Source: a candidate division NPL-UPA2 bacterium (lineage in GTDB: Bacteria; Bacillota; UBA994). Taken from it: a stretch of DNA of 23,036 nucleotides. Location: NCBI GenBank assembly GCA_018725205.1, contig QLUB01000012.1, positions 1 through 23,036 of the forward strand, in the 5' to 3' direction. Position 1 is the first letter of the stretch. Each line of letters starts with the position of its first letter. This document shows, one piece after another, positions 14,292-22,427 of this stretch. The notes below the pieces were generated by a model, which saw only the letters and a list, made by a program, of their open reading frames with translations, made no database searches and had not been told where the DNA came from. The position numbers were made by a program, and so were the translations under genes.

Positions 14292-15728
14292 ATGATTCTG
14301 GCGCGAATTGACAGCGCTCCGTGGCTGCGGCAGGCCCTACTTACGCTTTTGCTCGCCATTGACGAAGGAGTGCACATTGTCGACGACATCGGCGTCACAG
14401 TGTACTATAACGCCCAGGCCGGGGAACTAGACGGTCTAGAGCCCGAGTCGGTCATTGGCAAGCATATTCTCGACGTCTATCCTTCGTTAACCCGCGAGAG
14501 CAGCACTTTGCTGAAAGTGTGCCGTACCAAGCGCCCGCTGCTCTCCGAGCAGCAAACTTTCACCAATTTTAAAGGGCAGCGTGTAACGACCGTGAACATG
14601 ACGCTCCCCATAGTCGTTGACCATCGTTTAGTAGGCGCGGTGGAAATCAGCAAAAACATTACTGCCGTGCGCGAGTTGTCCGAGAAGCTGCTTGACCTGC
14701 AGACGCTGAGCAGCGACAGTCAAACGGGAGGTTCCCCCACGTACAGGGCGATAGCTAAGCACACCTTTGCCGATATTGTCGGCCAAACCCCCAAAATGGT
14801 CGAACTTAAGTCCCTAGCACAGCGTGTGGCTGCCACAAGCTCCTCGGTTTTAGTCCTCGGGGAAATCGGCACGGGCAAAAAGATGCTGACACAGGCCATA
14901 CACAACGCCAGCCGCCGCAGGCAACGGCCGTACCTTGCGCAAAGCTGCGCTGCCGTGCCCGAGACGCTGCTTGAGGCCATGCTCTTTGGCACGACGAGGG
15001 CGAGCTTCCCTAGCGCCGAAAACCGGCCGGGGCTATTTGAAGTCGCGCATAAGGGGACACTGTGTTTGGAGCAGATTGCCGCCATGTCGATAGCGCTGCA
15101 GGGGAGGCTACTGCGCGCGCTGCAGGAAGGGTGCGTGCGCCGCGTCGGCGACACCAGAGAGCGTCCGCTAGACGTGCGGCTCATCACCACCATGACCGAA
15201 GACCCATCCCTTGCCATTCGCCGCGGGACTCTGCGCGCAGATCTGTTTGCTCGCCTAAGCGTGGTGACCATGCGCGTTCCGCCCTTGCGAGAACGACGCG
15301 AAGACTGCGTCCTCCTAGCCAACCACTTTGTTAACCACTACAATCGTCTGTTTGCACGCCGGGTCATCGGGCTGTCCGAGCTCGTACTGCGCCTCTTTGC
15401 GGCCTACGCTTGGCCGGGAAACGTGCGCGAGCTGCAGCATGCCCTCGAGGGGGCGATGAGCACGATGGACGGCGACGTAATCGAACCCGCGCATTTGCCC
15501 TATGACCTGCGCGAGGGGCGGAATTACTTAGGTCCCGCCGCGCAAGTGCCTTTTACCGAGTCGCTAGCCTCCGGTCGCAGTCTGCATGATGCCTTGGCCG
15601 ACGTCGAAAATCGTCTTATAGAGCAGGCCATGCAGCAAGCGCGCGGCAACGTTACTCTCGCTGCCGAAATCCTGCGTATTCCCCGCCAGACACTGCAGTA
15701 TAAGCTGCGCCAAGCAGTGTCGAGATAA
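14292..15728 (+). CDS. RocR-like PAS/AAA+/Fis regulator with degenerate sigma-54 and Walker B motifs
   Basis: Domain order is that of RocR-type enhancer-binding proteins: an N-terminal PAS sensor (about 20-125, EGVHIVDDIGVTVYYNAQAG), an AAA+ domain (about 155-390), and a C-terminal Fis-type helix-turn-helix (about 440-475, LAAEILRIPRQTLQYKLRQA). Walker A is kept as GEIGTGKK (190-197). The GAFTGA loop that contacts sigma-54 is ASFPSA (237-242), and the Walker B GTLLLDEI of RocR is GTLCLEQI, with Glu260-Gln261 replacing Asp-Glu. It therefore probably neither hydrolyses ATP well nor activates sigma-54, and may act like TyrR on sigma-70 promoters. The frame opens at 14136, but that part translates the palindrome; the ATG at 14292 (or the GTG just before) fits the RocR N-terminus. 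It lies 44 bases before kdd, so lysine catabolism is its likely target. Confidence 0.85.
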   Translation: MILARIDSAPWLRQALLTLLLAIDEGVHIVDDIGVTVYYNAQAGELDGLEPESVIGKHILDVYPSLTRESSTLLKVCRTKRPLLSEQQTFTNFKGQRVTTVNMTLPIVVDHRLVGAVEISKNITAVRELSEKLLDLQTLSSDSQTGGSPTYRAIAKHTFADIVGQTPKMVELKSLAQRVAATSSSVLVLGEIGTGKKMLTQAIHNASRRRQRPYLAQSCAAVPETLLEAMLFGTTRASFPSAENRPGLFEVAHKGTLCLEQIAAMSIALQGRLLRALQEGCVRRVGDTRERPLDVRLITTMTEDPSLAIRRGTLRADLFARLSVVTMRVPPLRERREDCVLLANHFVNHYNRLFARRVIGLSELVLRLFAAYAWPGNVRELQHALEGAMSTMDGDVIEPAHLPYDLREGRNYLGPAAQVPFTESLASGRSLHDALADVENRLIEQAMQQARGNVTLAAEILRIPRQTLQYKLRQAVSR

Positions 15729-15741
15729 TGCACCTCTGTGG
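15728..15741 (+). repeat. 14-bp motif ATGCACCWCWGWGG, copy before kdd
   Basis: ATGCACCTCTGTGG begins in the regulator stop codon, 32 bases before the kdd start. A second copy differing only at three A/T positions lies at 16834-16847 before kamA. It may be a regulatory site or part of a dispersed CCACAGAGG-type repeat. Confidence 0.4.
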
Positions 15742-15772
15742 TGACAAGTCATTTTAACAAGGAGGTATACCC

Positions 15773-16819
15773 ATGCAGAAAATTGGGTGCCCGTACGGCA
15801 CACATCGCGTAATTTCCCCGCACGGCGTTTTGCCGCAGCCAGCTTGGAAAATCGACAACACTATGACGCTCTACGACAATGAAATCCTACTGGATGTCGA
15901 GCGCCTAAACATCGACTCCGCAAGTTTCACCGAGATAAAAGGCCGCGCTCACCGCGACGAAGCCGCTATCCGCAAGATCATTCTGGAGCTTGTTAAAGAG
16001 CGCGGCAAACACCATAACCCAAACACTGGGAGCGGCGGCATGTTTATCGGCAAAGTGCGCGCGATCGGCGACAAGCTTATCGGCAAGATTGACCTGCGCC
16101 CGGGCGACCGCATCGCCTCGCTCGTATCTCTCTCGCTTACACCCCTCGACATCGAAGAAATCGAGGCAGTGCACATGGATATTGACCAAGTCGAAGTCAA
16201 GGGCCAGGCCATTCTTTTTGAGAGTGGCATCTACGCTAAGCTGCCCGACGACATGCCGGAAGCGCTAGCTCTCGCCGTGTTAGATGTAGCGGGTGCCCCG
16301 GCGCAGACGGCTAAGCTCGTGCGTCCCGGCGACAAAGTGCTCGTTATCGGCGGCGGCGGCAAGTCAGGGCTATTGTGCCTCCACGAAGCCAAGAAGCGCG
16401 CTGGCATCACTGGCCAAGTCATCTCTCTTAACCCGAGCACCACTTCGTGTGAACGCGTGCAAAACCTCAACCTCGCCGACACTGTGATTCAAGCCGACGC
16501 CCAAAATGCCCTGCAAGTGATGGAAACAGTGAGCCTGGCCACGGGGGGGAAGATGTGCGACCTCGTCATCAATTGCGTGAACGTGCCTAACACCGAGATG
16601 AGCACCATTCTGGCTGCGCGCAATCACGGTACAGTCTATTTCTTTAGCATGGCCACGTCGTTTACTGCCGCGGCTCTAGGTGCAGAGGGTGTAGGCAAGG
16701 ATATCACCATGTTGATTGGCAACGGCTACACCACCGACCATGCTGCCATCGCCCTCAACACCCTGCGCGAGAACCCAAAACTCAGAGAGCTGTTTGAAAG
16801 CACATACGTCACCCGTTAA
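15773..16819 (+). CDS. kdd: L-erythro-3,5-diaminohexanoate dehydrogenase
   Basis: NAD(P)-dependent oxidative deamination of L-erythro-3,5-diaminohexanoate to 5-amino-3-oxohexanoate, the step after the two aminomutases in lysine fermentation. The N-terminal block GCPYGTHRVISPHGVLPQPA (residues 5-24) is diagnostic of Kdd. DNEILLDVERLNIDSASF follows, and the nucleotide-binding loop is VIGGGGKSG (191-199) of an MDR-like Rossmann domain. The 348 residues match the length of the clostridial and fusobacterial enzymes. AAGGAGGT stands eight bases before the ATG. It is the first enzyme gene after the RocR-like regulator and probably begins or joins the kam transcript, though no clear promoter lies in the 44-base gap. 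Confidence 0.94.
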   Translation: MQKIGCPYGTHRVISPHGVLPQPAWKIDNTMTLYDNEILLDVERLNIDSASFTEIKGRAHRDEAAIRKIILELVKERGKHHNPNTGSGGMFIGKVRAIGDKLIGKIDLRPGDRIASLVSLSLTPLDIEEIEAVHMDIDQVEVKGQAILFESGIYAKLPDDMPEALALAVLDVAGAPAQTAKLVRPGDKVLVIGGGGKSGLLCLHEAKKRAGITGQVISLNPSTTSCERVQNLNLADTVIQADAQNALQVMETVSLATGGKMCDLVINCVNVPNTEMSTILAARNHGTVYFFSMATSFTAAALGAEGVGKDITMLIGNGYTTDHAAIALNTLRENPKLRELFESTYVTR

Positions 16820-16833
16820 GCTCGCCGAGGATT

Positions 16834-16847
16834 ATGCACCACAGAGG
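16834..16847 (+). repeat. 14-bp motif ATGCACCWCWGWGG, copy before kamA
   Basis: ATGCACCACAGAGG has the same ATGCACC start as the copy at 15728-15741, while its CCACAGAGG core is the reverse complement of CCTCTGTGG. Its ATG is in frame with kamA but has no ribosome binding site and is not the start. Confidence 0.4.
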
Positions 16848-16881
16848 CAGCGTCCCCGATGTTGCAGATGGAGGAAAAAGC

Positions 16882-18132
16882 ATGCGAAGAATTGACATAC
16901 CCCTATGGAAAGATGTAACCGACGCCGAGTGGAACGACTGGCATTGGCAAGTACGCAACCGCATCCAGGACTTAGACACACTCTCACAGGTAGTCACCCT
17001 TACGCCTGACGAGAGTGAGGCCGTTTCCGCAACACTTGGTACATTGCGCATGGCCATAACCCCGTACTATGCCTCCCTGATTGACCCTGATAACCCCTGC
17101 TGTCCCGTGCGCCGCCAAGCCGTTCCCACCGAGCGCGAGCTAGTGCGCGCCCCGGAAGATATGGCCGACCCGCTGCATGAAGACAGCGATTCCCCCGTTC
17201 CCGGCCTTACCCATCGCTATCCCGACCGCGTGCTGTTCCTCGTTACCGACCAGTGCGCTATGTACTGCCGCCACTGCACCCGCCGCCGCTTTGCCGGGCA
17301 GCACGACCAACCGGCTACCCTCACGCAAATTGACGGCGCGATCGAATACATCGCCAACACCCCAGTCGTGCGCGATGTCCTTATTTCTGGCGGCGACGCC
17401 TTAGCGTTGTCTGACGACCGCCTCGAATATATCATCAAGAGCTTGCGTGCTATACCGCATGTAGAAATCATACGCCTAGGCACCCGCATCCCCGTCGTGA
17501 TGCCCATGCGCGTTACCGACGAGCTTTGCGCCATGCTCAAGCAATATCATCCCATTTGGCTGAACACGCACTTTAACCACCCCGCCGAGATTACGCCCGA
17601 AGCGCAGGCCGCCTGCGCTCGCCTAGCCGACGCCGGTATACCGCTTGGCAATCAGTCCGTGCTCCTTCGCGGCGTCAACGATTGCCCACACGTGATGAAG
17701 CAGCTCGTGCACGCCTTAGTTAAGATGCGCGTGCGCCCCTATTACATCTACCAGTGCGACCTTTCGCAAGGCATTTCACATATGCGTACCTCTGTCGCCC
17801 GCGGCATTGAAATTATCGAGAGTCTGCGCGGACACACCTCAGGCTATGCCGTGCCCACCTTTGTCGTGGACGCGCCGGGCGGCGGCGGCAAAATACCCGT
17901 CATGCCGCAGTACCTAATCTCCATGTCCGAGCGCAAAGTCATCTTGCGCAACTTCGAGGGCGTTATCTCCGCCTACACCGAGCCCCACGACAGAGTAAGC
18001 AGCTGCACCGACTGCAAACTCTGCCGAGCGCAGGACGGTTTGGGGCTAACTAAACTCTTTACCGGCGATAAAGTCTCCATTGAGCCGGCAGGCTTGCACC
18101 AAGAGCGCAAGCGCTTTCGCCGCAACAAATAG
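16882..18132 (+). CDS. kamA: L-lysine 2,3-aminomutase (radical SAM, PLP)
   Basis: Converts L-lysine to L-beta-lysine, the first step of lysine fermentation, with a [4Fe-4S] cluster, S-adenosylmethionine and PLP. From the ATG at 16882 the protein is 416 residues, the length of the Clostridium subterminale enzyme, and the key residues fall at the same numbers: cluster cysteines 125, 129 and 132 (CAMYCRHC), PLP Lys337 in APGGGGKIP, and a zinc-type site with Cys268 plus the C-terminal CTDCKLC (375, 378, 381). This supports the start, which has GGAGG seven bases upstream; an in-frame ATG at 16834 would add 16 unrelated residues. The conserved opening is LWKDVTDAEWNDWHWQVRNR. EpmB and beta-lysine-for-osmoprotection roles are unlikely given the kdd and kamDE neighbours. 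Confidence 0.97.
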   Translation: MRRIDIPLWKDVTDAEWNDWHWQVRNRIQDLDTLSQVVTLTPDESEAVSATLGTLRMAITPYYASLIDPDNPCCPVRRQAVPTERELVRAPEDMADPLHEDSDSPVPGLTHRYPDRVLFLVTDQCAMYCRHCTRRRFAGQHDQPATLTQIDGAIEYIANTPVVRDVLISGGDALALSDDRLEYIIKSLRAIPHVEIIRLGTRIPVVMPMRVTDELCAMLKQYHPIWLNTHFNHPAEITPEAQAACARLADAGIPLGNQSVLLRGVNDCPHVMKQLVHALVKMRVRPYYIYQCDLSQGISHMRTSVARGIEIIESLRGHTSGYAVPTFVVDAPGGGGKIPVMPQYLISMSERKVILRNFEGVISAYTEPHDRVSSCTDCKLCRAQDGLGLTKLFTGDKVSIEPAGLHQERKRFRRNK

Positions 18133-18134
18133 CC

Positions 18135-19184
18135 ATGCGGCTCCTTGAACGCATCCAACAGAGCGGGTGCAGGTCGGTCTCCGTTGTGGGTTTAGCCAAA
18201 AATGCCGGCAAAACGGTGGCCGTAAACAGCATCATCCGGCAGTGCGCCGATGCGGGCGTTACGCTCGGCCTATCTTCCATTGGGTATGACGGCGAGAAAA
18301 TCGACGTACTCAGCCGCCTTGCCAAACCGCGCATCGCCGTGCGCGAGGGCACGGTTCTCGCCACCGCCACGGCCACGCTCACCCGCGCCGCCGCAGGGCT
18401 CGAAATCCTAGCGGCAACCAATTACATTACGGCACTCGGCGAAGTAATGCTGGTGCGGGCACGCGAAAGCGGCAATGTGGAGGTCGCTGGGCCGGATAGC
18501 TTTGCCGAAATGCGCCACTGTATCGCCACTATGCAAAAGCTCGGCTGCCAACTGGTAATCGTCGATGGCGCGCTCGACCGCGTAGGCTCCGCCGCCCCCA
18601 CGATTACCGACGGCACGGTGATTGCCACCGGGGCCGTGGCCGGCAGCAACATGCGGCGCATCCTTATCCGCAGCATGCATGTGAAGGCGATTTTCTCGTT
18701 GCCGGAAGTAAGCGACGGAGCCCTACGGCAAGCGGCAAGCGCGGCTGTTCAGGCCGGGCAGCTTGTGGTTGTAGACAGCGATGGCCTGCGGGAGCTGCCC
18801 TTTACCTCAGCCTTAGGACATGCGGCCGCCGTGATTAGCCACCTTTCGCCCGCTAAACCCTTCTCGCTTGTTATCCCCGGCGCCATCACCGACTCCCTGC
18901 TCGGCGAACTCCTGTATCACCCTCGCCTCCTGAAGCAGGTTCGCCTCGTCTCCCCTGACCCCACCCACGTGTTCGTCAGCCCCGAAATCTGGCAGAGGTT
19001 TCTGCATCTTGGCGGCTCTGTGGAGGTGCTAAAGAACATTCGCATCCTCGCCGTTACCGTCAACCCCACTGCCCCTGCCGGAAAATCCTACACCCCAAAA
19101 GAATTCGCCCTAGAGCTCGCCCGCGCCCTCGCCCCCTTGCCGGTATATGACTTGTTTCTGAGCGAAATGGAAGTGCCCCTGTAG
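18135..19184 (+). CDS. kamB: KamB, proposed lysine 5,6-aminomutase reactivase subunit
   Basis: Gene in the standard kamB position, two bases after the kamA stop. The 349-residue protein opens with a P-loop, GLAKNAGKT (19-27), followed by LSSIGYDGEKIDVLSRLAKP and later LVIVDGALDRVGSA, as in SIMIBI-type nucleotide-binding proteins. The central part is rich in Ala, Val and Thr. From the family name in current use, it is thought to work with KamC in removing inactivated B12 cofactor from lysine 5,6-aminomutase at the cost of ATP. The biochemical support is limited, and the sequence alone shows only nucleotide binding and cluster membership. The start ATG has no strong ribosome binding site, so translation is probably coupled to kamA. 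Confidence 0.85.
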   Translation: MRLLERIQQSGCRSVSVVGLAKNAGKTVAVNSIIRQCADAGVTLGLSSIGYDGEKIDVLSRLAKPRIAVREGTVLATATATLTRAAAGLEILAATNYITALGEVMLVRARESGNVEVAGPDSFAEMRHCIATMQKLGCQLVIVDGALDRVGSAAPTITDGTVIATGAVAGSNMRRILIRSMHVKAIFSLPEVSDGALRQAASAAVQAGQLVVVDSDGLRELPFTSALGHAAAVISHLSPAKPFSLVIPGAITDSLLGELLYHPRLLKQVRLVSPDPTHVFVSPEIWQRFLHLGGSVEVLKNIRILAVTVNPTAPAGKSYTPKEFALELARALAPLPVYDLFLSEMEVPL

Positions 19185-19194
19185 GAGGTGTGTT

Positions 19195-20825
19195 ATGTCT
19201 GACGCCAGCCTCATGCTTGGCCTCGATTACTTTCTCGCTAGTCTCGCGCCCGCCTCTCCCTATGGGCAGGCCCAAGCAAGGACCCTGCGCCCCCCTTTAA
19301 GCCGGGCCAAGAAAGCGCCCTCAGAGAAGAGCTCGCTTCGCTTGAGCACGCTTTGTCCCTACTTTCAACGCACCCAGACGAGCTAGCAAAAATCCGTCAT
19401 TACCTAGCCGAGCTCCCAGATTGGCGTGAGCCGCTGCACGAAGTCCTTGCCGGCGGCGTTCTTTCTGACGTCGAGCTGTTTTCCCTAAAGCAGAACCTCT
19501 ATTTTTTCGCCCGCATCAAGGAGATTCTAACCACACTCTCACCGCTGCTGCCAGCAAAGTACGAGCCGCCGGATTTTTATGCATTGCTCGCTCTCCTTGA
19601 CCCAGACAAGACCGGCTCCCCGTCCTTTTATCTCTCTGATAGCTTTTCGGTGCGCCTCGCGGAATATCGCGCCAAAATCCGCGCACAGCAGCGCGCGGCC
19701 AGCCGCCTCAGCGAAAGCCAGAAAGAGCGGGCAGCGAGTCTTGTCGGACTGTCGTTTAACCCTGCGGGAGAGCTGGCCGCACCGCGCCACGACAGAAGCC
19801 TGCAGAGTCGCATTGAGGCAACCGCCCAGTTCATCCTAAGCCGCGAAACCTACACCGAGCGCTATTACCAACTAAAGCCCACATCACAAGAACTTACTCT
19901 AGCGCAGGAGCTTGACCGCTTGCTTAAATACGAGCAAGAGGAAGAAGAAAGAGTGAGACACAAGCTCAGCTTAGCCGTAAAGCAAGTAGGGGAGCATCTA
20001 CGCCAGGCGATTGCGAGCCTAGGCCGTTTAGACCTGCTACTCAGTAAAGCTTTGCTCGCGCGGAACTGGCGCTGTGTGCGGCCGGAACTAGTCGGGCGAG
20101 ATGAACCCGCGGAATTTGTTATGGTCGCCGCCCGTCACCCCGAGATAGAAGCAAGCCTAAAGAAACAGGGCAAGGCCTTCACCCCGATCAGCATTAGCCT
20201 GCGAGCCGGGGTGGCGATAGTGACCGGCGCCAATATGGGCGGCAAAACAGTCACCCTGCGCACGGTAGGGCTCCTCGCCGCCCTTGTCGCTTACGGCATG
20301 TTTGTCCCGGCAAGCCATTGCCGCACGGGCCTCTTTGCGCACATCTCCCTTTTAACCGGCGAGTATCGCGCTTTTGTTACCGGGCTTAGCCGCTTTGGGC
20401 ATGAAATTGCCGCGCTCTGCGCCGCGCTGCCGGAAGTAGAAACGCGTTCGCTACTGCTTGTGGACGAGCTTGCTTCCTCCACTAACCCCGCTGAAGGAAG
20501 CGCCCTCGCCCAGGCCGTAGCCGAGCACTTATCGCAGTCTCCGAGTATTTGCCTGCTTACTACCCATTACGACCGCCTAGCGTACCTGCGCGGCGTTGCC
20601 CACTGGCAAGTTGTGGGCCTAAGCAATGTGCCAAGCCAGGAGTTAGCCGAAGCCCTAGCGGACGACCCTGCGGCGAGTAGGCGTGACCTCGCGGAACTTA
20701 TGGATTATACCCTTACCCCTACGGAGCCCACCCGTCATTTGCCGCGGGAGGCGTTGCGCGTAGCTTCCCACCTCGGCCTGCCCGAGAGCATCCTCGTGCG
20801 CGCGGCCAAGCTTTTACGCCGCTAA
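19195..20825 (+). CDS. kamC: KamC, MutS-like ATPase of the lysine 5,6-aminomutase reactivase; frameshift at a C6 run
   Basis: MutS/SMC-type ATPase without the mismatch-recognition domain. The nucleotide site is plain: Walker A TGANMGGKT (20223-20249), an ABC-like FVTGLSRFGHE, and Walker B LLLVDELASSTNPAEG. The gene has two frames. The ATG at 19195, with TAGGAGGT ten bases before it, starts MSDASLMLGLDYFLASLAPA SPYG and runs to TLRP. The homologous continuation FKPGQESALREELASLEHAL is in the -1 frame from 19296 on. The break falls in CCCCCC (19290-19295); removing two C or adding one restores a single frame of about 543 residues. The unshifted frame stops at 19386. The later frame's first usable start is a TTG at 19353 without a ribosome binding site. 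Mutation, sequencing error or programmed -1 slippage are all possible. Confidence 0.85.
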
Positions 20826-20831
20826 GCGGCG
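20817..20831 (+). other. Hairpin with the kamC stop codon as its loop
   Basis: CGCCGC (20817-20822) and GCGGCG (20826-20831) pair perfectly, leaving TAA, the kamC stop, as a three-base loop. It stands 28 bases before kamD and may influence mRNA processing or decay between the two genes. Confidence 0.45.
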
Positions 20832-20858
20832 ATCTACAGGGCAGAAAGGAGCATCCAT

Positions 20859-22427
20859 ATGCCGAAATTAAGTTTAGACGAGGCCAAAGTCACGCGCGCC
20901 CGCAGTGCGGCGGCGCGCATCAGCGCTGACATCCACAGCTTCATCGCCGCGCATACTACTGCGGCCGTAGAGCGCACCGTAGCGCGCCTCTTTGGCATTG
21001 AAGGAGTTGACGGCGACGGCGTGCCGCTCGCGAACCTCGTGGTGGAAGACATTACGCGGGGGGGCCTCCTTTCGCGCGGCGCGGCACTCGCGCTTGGCAA
21101 TGCTTGCGCCTCGCTTGCAGAGACACCGCGTGAAGTCGCCGAACAGTTAGCGGCAGGGCGCATCTCGCTCGCCAAGCTCCCCTTTAGACCAGACGCAGCC
21201 AGAGCCCTAGCGGACACCTACACCGACCAAGCCCTCCGCCGCATTGCGTCGCGCCGCAAAGAGCGCGAGCAGCTCCTAGCAACACTCGGCGAAGGCGAAC
21301 GCCCTTATCTATATGTTATTGTGGCCACTGGCAACATTTACGAAGACGTCACCCAAGCTCGCGCTGCGGCTAGGGCTGGTGCCGATATTGTCGCTGTTAT
21401 CCGCACCACCGGGCAGAGTCTGCTTGACTACGTACCCTACGGCGCCACTACCGAGGGCTTTGGCGGCACTTACGCCACGCAAGAGAACTTTCGCATTATG
21501 CGCCGCGCCCTCGACGAAGTGGGCGAAGAGCTCCAGCGTTACATCCGCCTCGTCAACTACGCCTCCGGCCTGTGTATGCCAGAAATCGCCGCCATGGGCG
21601 CGCTCGAACGCTTAGACATGATGCTTAACGACGCCCTTTACGGCATCCTATTCCGCGACATTAACATGCAGCGCACGCTCATCGACCAGTATTTCTCCCG
21701 CATTATTAACGGGTACGCCGGAATAATAATCAACACGGGTGAGGATAACTATCTCACCACTGCCGACGCCGTGGAAGCAGCGCATACCGTGCTGGCCTCG
21801 CAATTCATTAACGAGCAGCTTGCGCACCTCTCGGGTCTCCCCGACGAACAAATTGGCCTCGGTCACGCCTTTGAGATTGACCCAGACAAAGAGGGCTCCA
21901 TGCTGCTTGAACTGGCACAGGCACAAATGGCGCGCCAAATCTTCCCGCGCGCGCCCCTAAAGTACATGCCGCCGACCAAACATATGACCGGCAACATCTT
22001 TAGAGGGCACAGCATGAACGCCCTGTTTAACCTGACCTCGGTGCTTACGGGGCAAGGGATTCATCTGCTTGGGATGCTTACCGAAGCCATCCATACGCCC
22101 TTCTTGCAGGACCGCTACCTCGCCTTAGAGAACGCCAAGTACGTTATGGGCGCGGCGCGTGCGCTTGCTGACGAAATCACCTTTGTTCCGGGCGGCAAGG
22201 CCGAACAACGCGCCGACGAGGTGCTGACCAAAGCGCTCGCCTTGCTCGAGCGGGTAGAGCAGATAGGCCTAATGGAAGCTATAGAGCAGGGCATTTTTGC
22301 CGATGTGAAACGGAGCAGATTCGGGGGCAAGGGGCTTGATGGAGTAGCCAAGCAAGCGCACGACTACTACAACCCGTTCGTTTTGCCTATGTTATCGAAG
22401 CAATACGTGAGCGGAGGTAAACAGTAA
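20859..22427 (+). CDS. kamD: Lysine 5,6-aminomutase, alpha subunit
   Basis: Large subunit of the adenosylcobalamin- and PLP-dependent enzyme that converts L-beta-lysine to 3,5-diaminohexanoate (and D-lysine to 2,5-diaminohexanoate). The 522 residues form the TIM-barrel that houses the substrate and most PLP contacts. Recognisable blocks include YLYVIVATGNIYEDVTQARA, IRTTGQSLLDYVPYGATTEG, YGILFRDINMQRTLIDQYFS and ALFNLTSVLTGQGIHLLGML. All are characteristic of KamD and leave little room for another call; the related ornithine 4,5-aminomutase OraE has fused cobalamin-binding parts that are absent here. AAAGGAG precedes the ATG. The stop overlaps the kamE start by one base (TAATG), which should give equal amounts of both subunits. 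Confidence 0.95.
   Translation: MPKLSLDEAKVTRARSAAARISADIHSFIAAHTTAAVERTVARLFGIEGVDGDGVPLANLVVEDITRGGLLSRGAALALGNACASLAETPREVAEQLAAGRISLAKLPFRPDAARALADTYTDQALRRIASRRKEREQLLATLGEGERPYLYVIVATGNIYEDVTQARAAARAGADIVAVIRTTGQSLLDYVPYGATTEGFGGTYATQENFRIMRRALDEVGEELQRYIRLVNYASGLCMPEIAAMGALERLDMMLNDALYGILFRDINMQRTLIDQYFSRIINGYAGIIINTGEDNYLTTADAVEAAHTVLASQFINEQLAHLSGLPDEQIGLGHAFEIDPDKEGSMLLELAQAQMARQIFPRAPLKYMPPTKHMTGNIFRGHSMNALFNLTSVLTGQGIHLLGMLTEAIHTPFLQDRYLALENAKYVMGAARALADEITFVPGGKAEQRADEVLTKALALLERVEQIGLMEAIEQGIFADVKRSRFGGKGLDGVAKQAHDYYNPFVLPMLSKQYVSGGKQ

Noticed and set aside
15729..15772. Sigma-54 (-24/-12) promoter before kdd
   Set aside because: No GG N10 GC pair is present in the gap, in keeping with the degenerate GAFTGA loop of the regulator.
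15729..15772. Lysine or cobalamin riboswitch in front of the lysine cluster
   Set aside because: The gap before kdd is only 44 bases and the other gaps in the cluster are shorter than about 65, too small for either riboswitch.
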